Of a stretch of 64,000 nucleotides of DNA, positions 52,282 to 61,044 are shown in pieces. The notes beneath the pieces were generated by a model. It saw only the letters and a program-made list of their open reading frames with translations, did not search any database and was not told the DNA's origin. Each line of letters starts with the position of its first letter. The stretch's first letter is position 1. The DNA is from Psychroserpens sp. SPM9. Its GTDB lineage: Bacteria; Bacteroidota; Bacteroidia; Flavobacteriales; Flavobacteriaceae. A program made the translations under genes and the position numbers. Where the stretch lies: positions 496,001 through 560,000 of the forward strand of contig NZ_JANZNR010000001.1 in assembly GCF_025153525.1 (NCBI RefSeq), written 5' to 3'.

Positions 52282-53178
52282 ATGTCATCAAAATCCAGAC
52301 TCGATCGCGCTTATAAAAATGCTAAAGTTGTCAACTTTGACGACTCTAGTAAAATTATTCTGTTTAGTGATTGTCATAGAGGGGACAATAGTTTTGCTGA
52401 TGATTTTGCTAATAATCGTAACATTTATTTTCATGCACTAAAGCATTATTATGCTGAAGGTTTTAGTTACTGCGAATTAGGCGATGGTGATGAACTCTGG
52501 GAAAACCTTTCTTTTGAATCTATATTAAATGCCCATAAAAATGTATACCTGCTTATGAAGTTATTTCATGAGCAAAATCGTCTCCATATGATTTGGGGAA
52601 ATCATGATATGGTATATCGGGATCCCAAATATGTAGAAAAAAACTTATCGACCTATTTTGACCCAAAAATAGGAGAAGACGTCGAACTCTTTTGTGATAT
52701 TAAATATCACGAAGGTGTGGTGTTAAAACATTCGGAAACAGGGCAAGAATTATTTTTAACCCATGGTCATCAAGCCGATTGGTGGAATTACCTCTTTTGG
52801 AAATGGAGTCGTTTTATGGTTCGTATTCTTTGGAAACCTTTAAATGTTATGGGTATTGCCGATCCTACAAGTCCGGCTAAAAACTACAAAGAGTTAATTA
52901 AAGTTGAGCGTCGCACAAAAAAATGGATTGCCGAAAACAACAATTTAATTACCATTGTTGGGCATACACATAGACCGCGATTTCCGGAGCCAGGAGATAT
53001 TGCATTTTTTAACGACGGAAGTTGTGTACACCCACGTAGTATCACAGGTATTGAAATTGAACAAGGGGAGATTTCTCTCATCAAATGGCAAATTGCCACG
53101 ACCGATGATGGGACACTAAAGATTGTTAGAGTGTTATTAGAAGGTCCGCGAAAATTGATAGATTATAAAACAGATTAG
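52282..53178 (+). CDS. Calcineurin-like metallophosphoesterase
   Basis: A 298-residue two-metal phosphoesterase: FSDCHRGDN, ELGDGDELWEN, WGNHDMVY, LTHGHQADWW and VGHTHRPRF carry the metal ligands in the family order. The best known relatives are UDP-2,3-diacylglucosamine hydrolases (LpxH), but the length and the DGDELWE in place of the usual GDxxD make another substrate possible. It overlaps the convergent ferredoxin gene by 4 bp. Confidence 0.9.
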   Translation: MSSKSRLDRAYKNAKVVNFDDSSKIILFSDCHRGDNSFADDFANNRNIYFHALKHYYAEGFSYCELGDGDELWENLSFESILNAHKNVYLLMKLFHEQNRLHMIWGNHDMVYRDPKYVEKNLSTYFDPKIGEDVELFCDIKYHEGVVLKHSETGQELFLTHGHQADWWNYLFWKWSRFMVRILWKPLNVMGIADPTSPAKNYKELIKVERRTKKWIAENNNLITIVGHTHRPRFPEPGDIAFFNDGSCVHPRSITGIEIEQGEISLIKWQIATTDDGTLKIVRVLLEGPRKLIDYKTD

Positions 53179-53507
53179 CTTTCTGGAGCTAGTTCTACTT
53201 CTAAACCATCCATATCTGGAGTCATTTGAATTTGACAGCCCAATCTTGAATTATCTTTTACATAAAAGGCTTCGCTTAGCATCGCTTCTTCATCATCTTG
53301 CATTTCGGGCAATTGGGTATCGCTCAACACGTAACACTGACAAGACGCACACATGGCCATTCCGCCACAAACACCGATGGTACCTTCGGGAGCTAGCTCG
53401 TAAGAACGTACGACTTCCATAAGGTTCATAGCCATATCTGTAGGCGCCTGAATCTCATGAGTCACACCTTCTCTATCGGTTATTTTTATGTTGATATCTT
53501 GTTCCAT
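53175..53507 (-). CDS. Adrenodoxin-type 2Fe-2S ferredoxin
   Basis: A 110-residue ferredoxin with cluster ligands C47, C53, C56 (CGGMAMCASC) and C91 (GCQIQMTP), the adrenodoxin/Isc Fdx spacing. It lies 3 bp behind the ferredoxin reductase gene, so the two form a redox pair delivering electrons, perhaps to Fe-S assembly or P450-type enzymes; the nearby NifU and Mrp genes favour the former. Confidence 0.93.
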   Translation of the reverse strand: MEQDINIKITDREGVTHEIQAPTDMAMNLMEVVRSYELAPEGTIGVCGGMAMCASCQCYVLSDTQLPEMQDDEEAMLSEAFYVKDNSRLGCQIQMTPDMDGLEVELAPES

Positions 53508-53510
53508 GAG

Positions 53511-54578
53511 TTATTTTATCGCTTTTACAACTGCTTTTGGTGCTTCTTTTCGCGTGCCATCAAACCCGTCTACTCCAGCAACCGTTGTATACTTCATCAC
53601 ATAACGTTTTCCCGGATTGATAATTTGATACGCCGCTTGACACATTAAAGTCGCTTCGTGAAAACCACATAAAATTAGTTTTAATTTTCCAGGATAGGTA
53701 TTTACATCACCAATAGCAAAAATGCCTGGAATATTGGTTTGGTAATCTAATGCATTGTTAACAACAATAGCATTTTTTTCAATCTCTAATCCCCAATTTG
53801 CAATAGGGCCGAGTTTTGGTGATAAGCCAAATAGCGGAATAAAATGATCGCATTCAAGTTCGTATTCTTTATCGATATAAATGTTATCAGATTCTTTAAC
53901 AACTACTGCTTTCACTTCGTAATCTCCTACGATACCAATCACCTCAGCAGGCGTAATCAGGTTTATTTTCTTTTTATTCTTTAAGTCTTGTACTTTTTCT
54001 ACAGAATCCAAGTGCCCACGGAATTCATTTCGTCTATGAATTAAGGTGACTTCTTTTGCCACATCACTCAAAAAGATACTCCAGTCTAAAGCCGAATCAC
54101 CACCTCCAGCAATAACGACTCTCTTATTTCTGTACATTTCGGGATCTTTAATAATGTACTCCACCCCTTTATCTTCGAAACTGGCAATATTATGAATTAA
54201 AGGTTTGCGTGGCTCAAAACTACCCAATCCTCCTGCTATAGCAACCACTGGCGCATGGTGTTGTGTCCCTTTGTTGGTCGTTACAATAAAGGTGCCATCC
54301 TCTTGCTTTTCTATGGTCTCGGCACGTTCACCTAAGGTAAATCCAGGCTCAAATTGTTTGCATTGCTCTAATAGCTTATCGGTTAAATCACCAGCAAGAA
54401 TCTCTGGATAGGCTGGAATATCATAGATAGGTTTTTTAGGATATATTTCTGAACATTGTCCGCCAGGTTGCGGTAAGGCATCAATTAAGTGGCATTTTAA
54501 TTTGAGAAGTCCTGCTTCAAACACAGTAAATAATCCTGTGGGTCCTGCTCCTATGATAAGTATATCGGTTTTAATCAT
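53511..54578 (-). CDS. Ferredoxin-NADP reductase (thioredoxin reductase-like type)
   Basis: A 355-residue FAD protein with GAGPTGLFTVFEAGLL (about 8-23) for FAD, VIAGGGDSALDWSIFL for NAD(P) and GIFAIGDVNTYPGK near the end. It lacks the CxxC of thioredoxin reductase and is longer at the C-terminus, which marks the TrxR-like FNR group. Partner is the ferredoxin encoded 3 bp downstream. Confidence 0.92.
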   Translation of the reverse strand: MIKTDILIIGAGPTGLFTVFEAGLLKLKCHLIDALPQPGGQCSEIYPKKPIYDIPAYPEILAGDLTDKLLEQCKQFEPGFTLGERAETIEKQEDGTFIVTTNKGTQHHAPVVAIAGGLGSFEPRKPLIHNIASFEDKGVEYIIKDPEMYRNKRVVIAGGGDSALDWSIFLSDVAKEVTLIHRRNEFRGHLDSVEKVQDLKNKKKINLITPAEVIGIVGDYEVKAVVVKESDNIYIDKEYELECDHFIPLFGLSPKLGPIANWGLEIEKNAIVVNNALDYQTNIPGIFAIGDVNTYPGKLKLILCGFHEATLMCQAAYQIINPGKRYVMKYTTVAGVDGFDGTRKEAPKAVVKAIK

Positions 54579-54671
54579 AATTTAACCCACAAAAGTGGGT
54601 GTCTCTTTAATTTAACTTTGCGTTTTCAAAGTTCGTATATTCAACATGTATTTTTTATGATATTTGTCAGT

Positions 54672-54752
54672 TTGCGTGAAGGATTGAGCGGCTTGTTTGA
54701 GCTCCTCGAAGAGAGCGAGTAGTGAAAGCCTGACCCTTGTGGTCACGCCCAA
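54672..54752 (-). repeat. Dispersed intergenic repeat, copy B
   Basis: Read on the minus strand it starts TTGGGCGTGACC at the base next to the NifU stop codon, then hairpin GACC/GGTC, the core CAGGCTTTCACTACTCGCT, a second hairpin, AGCTCAAACA and ends at CAATCCTTCACGC. It aligns closely to copy C (41939-42024) and in block order to copy A. Confidence 0.8.
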
Positions 54753-54995
54753 CTAAATTTCAATATTAATAACTTGTTCTATTTGAGGCGCGTATTTTTT
54801 GATGGTCATTTCGACGCCAGATTTGAGTGTCATCTGGTTGACACTACAACCAACACAAGCGCCTTGAAGCTGCACTTTAACCAGCTTGTCATCCTCAATA
54901 GATAACAGCGAAATATCACCACCATCACTTTGTAAGAATGGACGAATTTCGTCTAACGCTTTTTCGACATTTAGTCTAAGTTCTTCTGTACTCAT
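54753..54995 (-). CDS. NifU C-terminal domain (Nfu-type) iron-sulfur carrier
   Basis: An 80-residue Nfu-type protein with the cluster-binding CVGC (C47, C50), and FLQSDGGDISLLSIED as the family start. It carries Fe-S clusters to target proteins. It follows the Mrp/ApbC gene without a gap, so both act in cluster delivery. Confidence 0.95.
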   Translation of the reverse strand: MSTEELRLNVEKALDEIRPFLQSDGGDISLLSIEDDKLVKVQLQGACVGCSVNQMTLKSGVEMTIKKYAPQIEQVINIEI

Positions 54996-56135
54996 TTATT
55001 TTTTATTTACTGCTGAGCATCCAGCCATAGTCGTTATTTTAATAGCTTCGGTTGGCGGCAAATCGTCATTACGTCTCACCACTTCTTCAACCACATTTTG
55101 AGTTATTTTCTCAAAATCTTGTTCCAGAGTTGTAGCTGTTTGTAGTGCTGCTGGGCGACCAACATCACCAGCTTCTCTGATGCTTTGTACTAAAGGTAAC
55201 TGTCCTAAAAAAGGAACATCTAAATCATCGGCAAGGTTTTTGGCACCTTCTTTTCCGAAGATATAGTATTTATTTTCAGGAAGTTCTGCGGGTGTAAAAT
55301 AAGCCATATTTTCAATAATACCTAACACAGGCACATTGATACTCTCTTGTTGAAACATGGCGACCCCTTTTTTGGCATCTGCTAAGGCTACATTTTGAGG
55401 AGTACTAACAACAACAGCTCCAGTTATAGGAAGAGATTGCATGATACTCAAATGGATATCTCCTGTTCCCGGAGGCAAATCGATAAGCATAAAATCGAGA
55501 TCTCCCCAAGCGGCATCAAAAATCATCTGATTTAATGCTTTAGCTGCCATAGGTCCTCTCCAAACAACAGCTTGATCTGGTTTGGTAAAAAAGCCAATCG
55601 ATAATAGTTTAACACCGTAGTTTTCTACAGGTCGCATTTTAGATTTTCCGTCTACAGTAACGGCTAATGGTCGCTCTAATTCTACATCAAACATGATAGG
55701 CATGGAAGGTCCATAAATATCGGCATCCAAAACACCAACTTTAAAGCCCATTTTTGCCAATGTAACAGCCAGATTAGCGGTAACAGTAGATTTCCCTACG
55801 CCACCTTTTCCTGAAGCTACTGCAATAATATTTTGAATACCGGGAATTTGTTTTCCTTTGATGACATTGGCTTCTGATTTTGCTGGAGCATCAACTTTTA
55901 CATTCACCTTTACTTTGGCTTTTTCATACACTTTCTCATGAATGGTTTTCATGATCTCGACTTCGGTTTTCTTTTTTGCCTGTAAGCTAGGATTTGTGAT
56001 GGTGATATCGACAATTACTTCATCGGCAAATGTTACCACGTTAGTTACTGCGCCACTTTCAACCATGTTTTGCCCGTCACCTGGAGCAGAAATGGTTTCA
56101 AGTGCTTTAAGTATATCTTGTTTATTTAGTTTCAT
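54996..56135 (-). CDS. mrp: Mrp/ApbC family P-loop ATPase, Fe-S carrier
   Basis: A 379-residue protein with an N-terminal MIP18/DUF59 domain (1-85) and a P-loop ATPase with the deviant Walker A SGKGGVGKST (108-117). The CxxC that binds the Fe-S cluster in many ApbC/Nbp35 proteins is missing: the matching place reads ENMAYFTPAELPENKYY. Only single Cys near the end (AGCSAV) remains. Role in cluster transfer is therefore likely but by a different binding site. Operon with the Nfu gene. Confidence 0.93.
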   Translation of the reverse strand: MKLNKQDILKALETISAPGDGQNMVESGAVTNVVTFADEVIVDITITNPSLQAKKKTEVEIMKTIHEKVYEKAKVKVNVKVDAPAKSEANVIKGKQIPGIQNIIAVASGKGGVGKSTVTANLAVTLAKMGFKVGVLDADIYGPSMPIMFDVELERPLAVTVDGKSKMRPVENYGVKLLSIGFFTKPDQAVVWRGPMAAKALNQMIFDAAWGDLDFMLIDLPPGTGDIHLSIMQSLPITGAVVVSTPQNVALADAKKGVAMFQQESINVPVLGIIENMAYFTPAELPENKYYIFGKEGAKNLADDLDVPFLGQLPLVQSIREAGDVGRPAALQTATTLEQDFEKITQNVVEEVVRRNDDLPPTEAIKITTMAGCSAVNKK

Positions 56136-56188
56136 AGCGTTTTTTACGTTGTTTTTAGAACTCTTCTTATTCAGACTAATTCTAAATG

Positions 56189-56196
56189 CAAAGATA
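56189..56196 (-). promoter_or_regulatory. Probable -7 element of the mrp-nfu operon
   Basis: TATCTTTG on the minus strand, 53 nt before the start codon; no TTG at the ideal distance. Confidence 0.5.
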
Positions 56197-56277
56197 CTTA
56201 ATAAACCTTGAAGTTTAAAGCCCAGGTATAGCTATTTCTTATGCTGTGATTTTTCTTAAATTATGAACGGATTCGAT

Positions 56278-56622
56278 TTAACTTATGAAAGCTTTAAGTT
56301 CTTTTGCAGGATCCCAAAACACAGTCTCCAAATCTTGTATCTGATTATCGACGACTCTTATGCCTTCACTTTCTAAAAGCTGTTGCATCAGGTTGGTGCC
56401 ATCAAAATGATGCTTACCAGTGAGTAATCCTTTTCTATTGACCACGCGATGCGCTGGCACGTCTTTTCCAACCGAACCATTCATGGCATAACCTACCATT
56501 CTGGCACTTCGCTTTGCACCTAAATAATTTGCAATAGCACCATAGCTGGTTACTTTTCCGTAGGGAATACGTTTAGCAACCTCATAAACTTTGTCAAAGA
56601 AATTTAACGTTTCAGGTTTCAT
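56278..56622 (-). CDS. Alkyltransferase-like (ATL) DNA base-flipping protein
   Basis: A 114-residue protein of the MGMT family. The motif PCHRV of active O6-alkylguanine transferases is PAHRVV here (A57 in place of the Cys), as in ATL proteins, which bind O6-alkylguanine and direct nucleotide excision repair without transferring the alkyl group. Rest of the fold is present: IPYGKVTSYGAIANYLG (helix-turn-helix), RMVGYAMNGS and GLLTGKHHFDG. It overlaps the LysE gene by 1 nt. Confidence 0.93.
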   Translation of the reverse strand: MKPETLNFFDKVYEVAKRIPYGKVTSYGAIANYLGAKRSARMVGYAMNGSVGKDVPAHRVVNRKGLLTGKHHFDGTNLMQQLLESEGIRVVDNQIQDLETVFWDPAKELKAFIS

Positions 56623-57251
56623 TATAAATCCATTAGAATATTGATCAAAGTAATTCCGGCAACAATTCCTGTGATTGTTCCAATAATGTAATTCATATTC
56701 TTTTGAGTAGTCAATTTTTTATCCTTGATTTTATCAAAAAAGAACATGTATACATATAGCATTACAAAAGTGCCTGTTGCAGCTCCAGTAACATAACTAA
56801 GAATACTTGTTTTTTCAAAGTTAAACCAGCCAAATCCAGCAATAGTAATCGTCATATAAGCTTGATAAGGAATGGGAAAAACATTAATTGCAGATAAAAA
56901 CATCCCTTGAAAAAATCGGCTATGCCCACTCTTGGCATGAGCTTCAACATCTGGCTTGGTGGTAACTTTTGCAAGTAACAAAAAGTAAATGGTAATTAAT
57001 ACAAAAATCACAAAGGCTACACGCTGCAAAATTTCTACGACATCTTGATGATTGTTTAAATAGCGCGCAAGCATGGCTGCAATATAAGTTTGTAAAAAAA
57101 CAATAAGGCAAACACCAATTGAGAAGATAATACCTCTATTTGCGCCTTCTTTTAAACTTACTTTAGCCGCTGTCATATTTAGTAAACCAGGAGGAATTAC
57201 ACCAACCAGTGCAATGATTAAACCTAGAAAAAAAATGACAGTAATATTCAA
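56622..57251 (-). CDS. LysE family translocator
   Basis: A 209-residue membrane protein with six hydrophobic segments, of the LysE/RhtB amino acid exporter type: GVIPPGLLNMTAAKVSLKEG at the start corresponds to the family PGP motif. The start codon is TTG (57251). It lies 2 bp behind trmB and is coupled to the ATL gene. Exported substrate unknown. Confidence 0.88.
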   Translation of the reverse strand: MNITVIFFLGLIIALVGVIPPGLLNMTAAKVSLKEGANRGIIFSIGVCLIVFLQTYIAAMLARYLNNHQDVVEILQRVAFVIFVLITIYFLLLAKVTTKPDVEAHAKSGHSRFFQGMFLSAINVFPIPYQAYMTITIAGFGWFNFEKTSILSYVTGAATGTFVMLYVYMFFFDKIKDKKLTTQKNMNYIIGTITGIVAGITLINILMDL

Positions 57252-57253
57252 TG

Positions 57254-57928
57254 CTACTTAATTTTAAACCTAATATACGTAATTGGTTTGTTTTGTTCTA
57301 AGTATTGCGACTCATAATAGGTTTGAATACTCGTAACTTCTTCAGGGCTGCCTTCTTGTTTATAAACATTATGGTTGGCATACAAGACCTCATGACCTTC
57401 GCCATGTAAGAGCCCTAGCGTATAGCCATGCATAAATTCGCTATCGGTTTTTAAATTCACAACACCTTCAGGTTTTAGAATGGTTTTATAGCGTTTTAAA
57501 AATTCGGAATTGGTCATTCTATGCTTGGTGCGTTTATATTTTATTTGAGGATCGGGAAATGTAATCCAAATTTCATCGACTTCGTTTTTAGCAAAGGCAT
57601 AGTCGACCAGTTCGATTTGCGTTCGTAGGAAAGCGACATTTTGAATTTGTTCTTCAATGGCTGTTTTTGCGCCTCTCCAAAATCTCGCGCCTTTGATATC
57701 AATTCCTACAAAATTTTTATTTGGAAATTTTTTTGCCAACTCCACAGAATATTCTCCACGTCCACAGCCTAACTCTAAAACTAATGGATGGTCATTTTTA
57801 AATACTGAAGTTCTCCAATTTCCTTTTAATTCATATATTGAATTAACCAATTGATCTCGTTTAGGCTGAAACACATTAGCAAAGGTTTCATTTTCTTTAA
57901 ATCGTTTGAGTTTATTTTTGCTTCCCAC
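57254..57928 (-). CDS. trmB: tRNA (guanosine(46)-N7)-methyltransferase TrmB
   Basis: A 224-residue SAM-dependent enzyme that makes m7G46 in tRNA. LELGCGRGEYSVELA is the SAM motif; IWITFPDPQIKYKRTKHRMT and VNLKTDSEFMHGYT are TrmB signatures. The start codon is GTG (57928), no ATG fits. First gene of trmB-lysE-ATL. Confidence 0.95.
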   Translation of the reverse strand: MGSKNKLKRFKENETFANVFQPKRDQLVNSIYELKGNWRTSVFKNDHPLVLELGCGRGEYSVELAKKFPNKNFVGIDIKGARFWRGAKTAIEEQIQNVAFLRTQIELVDYAFAKNEVDEIWITFPDPQIKYKRTKHRMTNSEFLKRYKTILKPEGVVNLKTDSEFMHGYTLGLLHGEGHEVLYANHNVYKQEGSPEEVTSIQTYYESQYLEQNKPITYIRFKIK

Positions 57929-57994
57929 TGTAAAAATTTAACAATTTGTTAGTTTTAAAACTTCGGCGGTAAAATTAAGGAAACATTTTAACCT

Positions 57995-58002
57995 TATCTT
58001 TG
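57995..58002 (+). promoter_or_regulatory. Probable -7 element of the glycosyltransferase gene
   Basis: TATCTTTG, 43 nt before the TTG start codon at 58046. No clear -33 TTG. Confidence 0.5.
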
Positions 58003-58045
58003 TTTTTAGGCATAGACTCATAAATTATATAACCAAAAACCAATT

Positions 58046-59104
58046 TTGCAGAAAAAACGAATCCTTATTGCACCTTTAAACTGGGGATTAGGTCATGCAA
58101 CAAGATGTATTCCCATTATAAATGCCTTACTCTTGCATAATTTTGAACCTATCATCGCTAGTGATGGTGAGGCGCTCGAATTACTGAGAAAGGAATTTCC
58201 AGAGTTAGAATCTGTTGAATTACCTTCCTATAAGATCTCCTATCCCAAAAAAGGACGTCATTTTAAATTAAAGATGCTTCAGAATTCTCCAAAAATGGCT
58301 AAAGCGATTACAAATGAAAAGAAAAATGTCGCCTCTATTATAGTAGATTATCATATAGACGGTATTATTTCCGATAACCGATTAGGAGTTCATAACAAAG
58401 CCTTGCCTTGTGTATTTATTACACATCAACTGCAAGTTTTGAGTGGAAACACAACCTGGTTAAGTACAAAATTGCACCAAAAAATCATCAAGCGTTTTCA
58501 TGAATGTTGGGTACCTGATAATCTCGGCGAATTGAATCTTAGCGGCAAACTAGGTCATACGCTTATGTATGAAATGCCTGTAAAATTTATTGGACCTTTA
58601 AGTCGGTTTACTAAAAAAGACATCCCCATAGTAAATGATGTCCTCGTGCTCATCTCTGGTCCAGAGCCGCAACGCACCCTTTTGGAAGAGCATCTTTTAA
58701 AGACCTTTAAAAACTACAATGGTAAAGTGGTTTTTGTTAAGGGTCGTATTGAAAACGAGCAACAAGTTTCGAAAGAAAATCATATGACGATATATAATTT
58801 TATGACTTCCGAAGAATTAGAACACACCATTAACGAAAGCAAATACATTGTGGCACGTTCGGGGTACACTACTATCATGGATTTGACTAAACTGAGTAAA
58901 TCTGCTTTTTTTATTCCAACTCCAGGTCAATTTGAACAAGAGTATCTTGCAAAGCGTTTGACTAAACTTGGGTATACACCGAGTTGTCGTCAAAAGGATT
59001 TTACGATTGATAAGCTAAATGAAATATCGGAATTTAAAGGTTTGAGCGCTATGGATTATGAGGTGAATTACAAAAAATTATTTCGCCTTTTCGAGGGTAA
59101 ATGA
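58046..59104 (+). CDS. GT-B type glycosyltransferase (MurG/UGT-like)
   Basis: A 352-residue protein with the GT-B N-terminal motif ILIAPLNWGLGHATRCIPI and a C-terminal donor domain (RSGYTTIMDLTKL, FIPTPGQFEQEYLAKRL). The start is TTG at 58046: a stop codon lies upstream in frame at 58013 and no ATG precedes the conserved start. Substrate unknown. The 3' 27 bp overlap the convergent kinase gene. Confidence 0.87.
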   Translation: MQKKRILIAPLNWGLGHATRCIPIINALLLHNFEPIIASDGEALELLRKEFPELESVELPSYKISYPKKGRHFKLKMLQNSPKMAKAITNEKKNVASIIVDYHIDGIISDNRLGVHNKALPCVFITHQLQVLSGNTTWLSTKLHQKIIKRFHECWVPDNLGELNLSGKLGHTLMYEMPVKFIGPLSRFTKKDIPIVNDVLVLISGPEPQRTLLEEHLLKTFKNYNGKVVFVKGRIENEQQVSKENHMTIYNFMTSEELEHTINESKYIVARSGYTTIMDLTKLSKSAFFIPTPGQFEQEYLAKRLTKLGYTPSCRQKDFTIDKLNEISEFKGLSAMDYEVNYKKLFRLFEGK

Positions 59105-60121
59105 AAACTCACTACCAACATCGATTTCGCTTTCTACATAAATTTTTTCCTCATGTGCTTCGATAATATGCTTCACAATTGAGAGTCCAAGCCCAGAACC
59201 ACCTTCCTTACGAGAGCCACTTTTATCAACTCTAAAAAAACGTTCAAACAAACGCGGGAGATTAGATTTAGAAATGCCTTCTCCATTATCGGTAACCCTT
59301 ACGATAACTTTGTTTTTAATAAGGTTTTCTATACTGACTTCGGTAGTTCCTTTTTCTTCACCATATTTTATAGAGTTGACGATAAGGTTGGTTAATACCT
59401 GTTGAATACGTTCCTTATCGGCCGAAACCAAAATAGGTTCGTTATAATCCATATCAAAAATGAGTGATATTTTCTTCTTAGAGGCTTTCATTTCTAGAAG
59501 ATCAAAAACACTTTCTACCAATTCTACAATGTCAAATGTTTCAATATTTAGGCGTAAATCACCAACTTCTAATTTGGTAATCATATCCAAATCCTTAACG
59601 ATATATATAAGACGCTCCAGACCTTTACTAGCTCTATTGAGGTATTTTTGGCTAACTTTTTCATCGTCTATGGCGCCATCTAAAAGTGTTAACAAATAAC
59701 CTTGAACGGTAAAAAGAGGTGTTTTTAATTCGTGTGACACATTACCTAAGAACTCTTTACGATACTCTTCTCGAACTTTTAGAGTTTCAATTTCTAGTTT
59801 TTTATCTTTCGCATATTTGTCTATTTCTTCAGTAAGTGTAGCCATATCTGTGGTAATGGGCTGTTTACGCAAAGAACTTGATTCAAGTAATGTTAAATCA
59901 TCATATATCTTTTTAACACGTCTGTATATAAATCGTTCAACTCTGTACTGAATAATGATAAAAGACAACAAATAAGTAATAAGAGCAAACGACATCAAAT
60001 AGATAAAATCTACAGAATGTAGCACATACAAAAAAACACTCGATAAGAGCGTTAAAAAAATAGTGATATACAGGGATGTTTTTAAAGCAAACCTGTATGT
60101 TTTTTTTATTTTATTATGCAT
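59078..60121 (-). CDS. PhoR-like sensor histidine kinase
   Basis: A 347-residue kinase starting at MHNKIKKTYR (ATG 60121, overlapping the regulator stop as TGATG). Two membrane helices (about 14-34 and 38-58) with almost no periplasmic loop, then HisKA with H130 (NVSHELKTPLF) and HATPase with NSIKYGEE, DNGEGISKSNLPRLFERFFR and GGSGLGLSIVKHI. The small outside part suggests sensing through the membrane or through a partner protein. Confidence 0.93.
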   Translation of the reverse strand: MHNKIKKTYRFALKTSLYITIFLTLLSSVFLYVLHSVDFIYLMSFALITYLLSFIIIQYRVERFIYRRVKKIYDDLTLLESSSLRKQPITTDMATLTEEIDKYAKDKKLEIETLKVREEYRKEFLGNVSHELKTPLFTVQGYLLTLLDGAIDDEKVSQKYLNRASKGLERLIYIVKDLDMITKLEVGDLRLNIETFDIVELVESVFDLLEMKASKKKISLIFDMDYNEPILVSADKERIQQVLTNLIVNSIKYGEEKGTTEVSIENLIKNKVIVRVTDNGEGISKSNLPRLFERFFRVDKSGSRKEGGSGLGLSIVKHIIEAHEEKIYVESEIDVGSEFSFTLEKAK

Positions 60122-60804
60122 CAATCTACAAACTTATACCCAACGCCTTTTATAGTTTTAAACTTTTTGTCGCCTATTTTTTCTCTAAGTTTTCGAATAT
60201 GAACATCGATAGTACGTCCACCAACAACAACTTCATTTCCCCATACTTTGTCAAGTATTTCTTCACGCTTAAAAACTTTATTGGGTTTGGTTGCTAACAA
60301 ATATAATAATTCAAACTCTTTTCGAGGTAATACTAATTCGTCCCCTTTAATTGTAATTTTATATTCTTCTCTGTTGATTGTTAAATTTCCAATTTTGATA
60401 ACATCTTCAACATGTTCTTCATCTTTAAGACGTCTTAATAACGCCTTTACTTTGCTAACTAAAACTTTAGGTTTGATAGGCTTAGTGATGTAATCATCTG
60501 CTCCAGCATCAAATCCAGCCATTTGAGAATAATCTTCACCTCTTGCGGTTAAAAATGTAATAATAGTATCACTTAAATCTGGATCTTTTCTAATAAGTTC
60601 ACAGGCTTCAATACCATCCATTTCTGGCATCATCACATCTAAAATAATCAGTTGTGGTTTCTCTTTTTTTGCTTTTTTGACAGCTTCAATACCATTTTCA
60701 GCTGTAACGATTTGATAGCCTTGTGATGATAGATTATAACCAACAATCTCTAAAATATCTGGTTCATCATCAACCAATAAAATCTTAATATCTCTTTTTT
60801 TCAT
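60121..60804 (-). CDS. PhoB/OmpR-type response regulator
   Basis: A 227-residue regulator starting at MKKRDIKILLVDDEPD (ATG 60804). Receiver: D12/D13, phospho-acceptor D56 (IILDVMMPEMDG), T in FLTARGED, K in ITKPIKP. The winged-helix output domain (about 130-227) ends in VHIRKLREKIGDKKFKTIKGVGYKF. Operon with the downstream kinase; target regulon unknown, phosphate control is possible but no pst or phoU gene is near. Confidence 0.94.
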   Translation of the reverse strand: MKKRDIKILLVDDEPDILEIVGYNLSSQGYQIVTAENGIEAVKKAKKEKPQLIILDVMMPEMDGIEACELIRKDPDLSDTIITFLTARGEDYSQMAGFDAGADDYITKPIKPKVLVSKVKALLRRLKDEEHVEDVIKIGNLTINREEYKITIKGDELVLPRKEFELLYLLATKPNKVFKREEILDKVWGNEVVVGGRTIDVHIRKLREKIGDKKFKTIKGVGYKFVD

Positions 60805-61001
60805 TATTATAGTTTGAAAAACTTCCTTTTGTAAAGATAGAATTAATAACAAAAAATTTAACCAACAAGTTGATTAATAACATTAAGTTAACCTAAACAA
60901 GCGGCTTTGAATCTAATTTAAGTCATTAAGCAATTAATGTTATTATATTGTAAATTACCTAATTATTGGTTAAAATATGCCCGATTACTACAAAAACTAA
61001 G

Positions 61002-61009
61002 TATATTTG
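61002..61009 (+). promoter_or_regulatory. Probable -7 element of the lamin-tail protein gene
   Basis: TATATTTG, 36 nt before the ATG at 61045. The expected -33 TTG is not seen at proper distance. Confidence 0.5.
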
Positions 61010-61044
61010 TTTGCTATTTTTTAATATAACTTAAATAAATAATT

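Noticed and set aside
53511-54578. Thioredoxin reductase
   Set aside because: The redox CxxC motif is absent and a ferredoxin gene follows directly.
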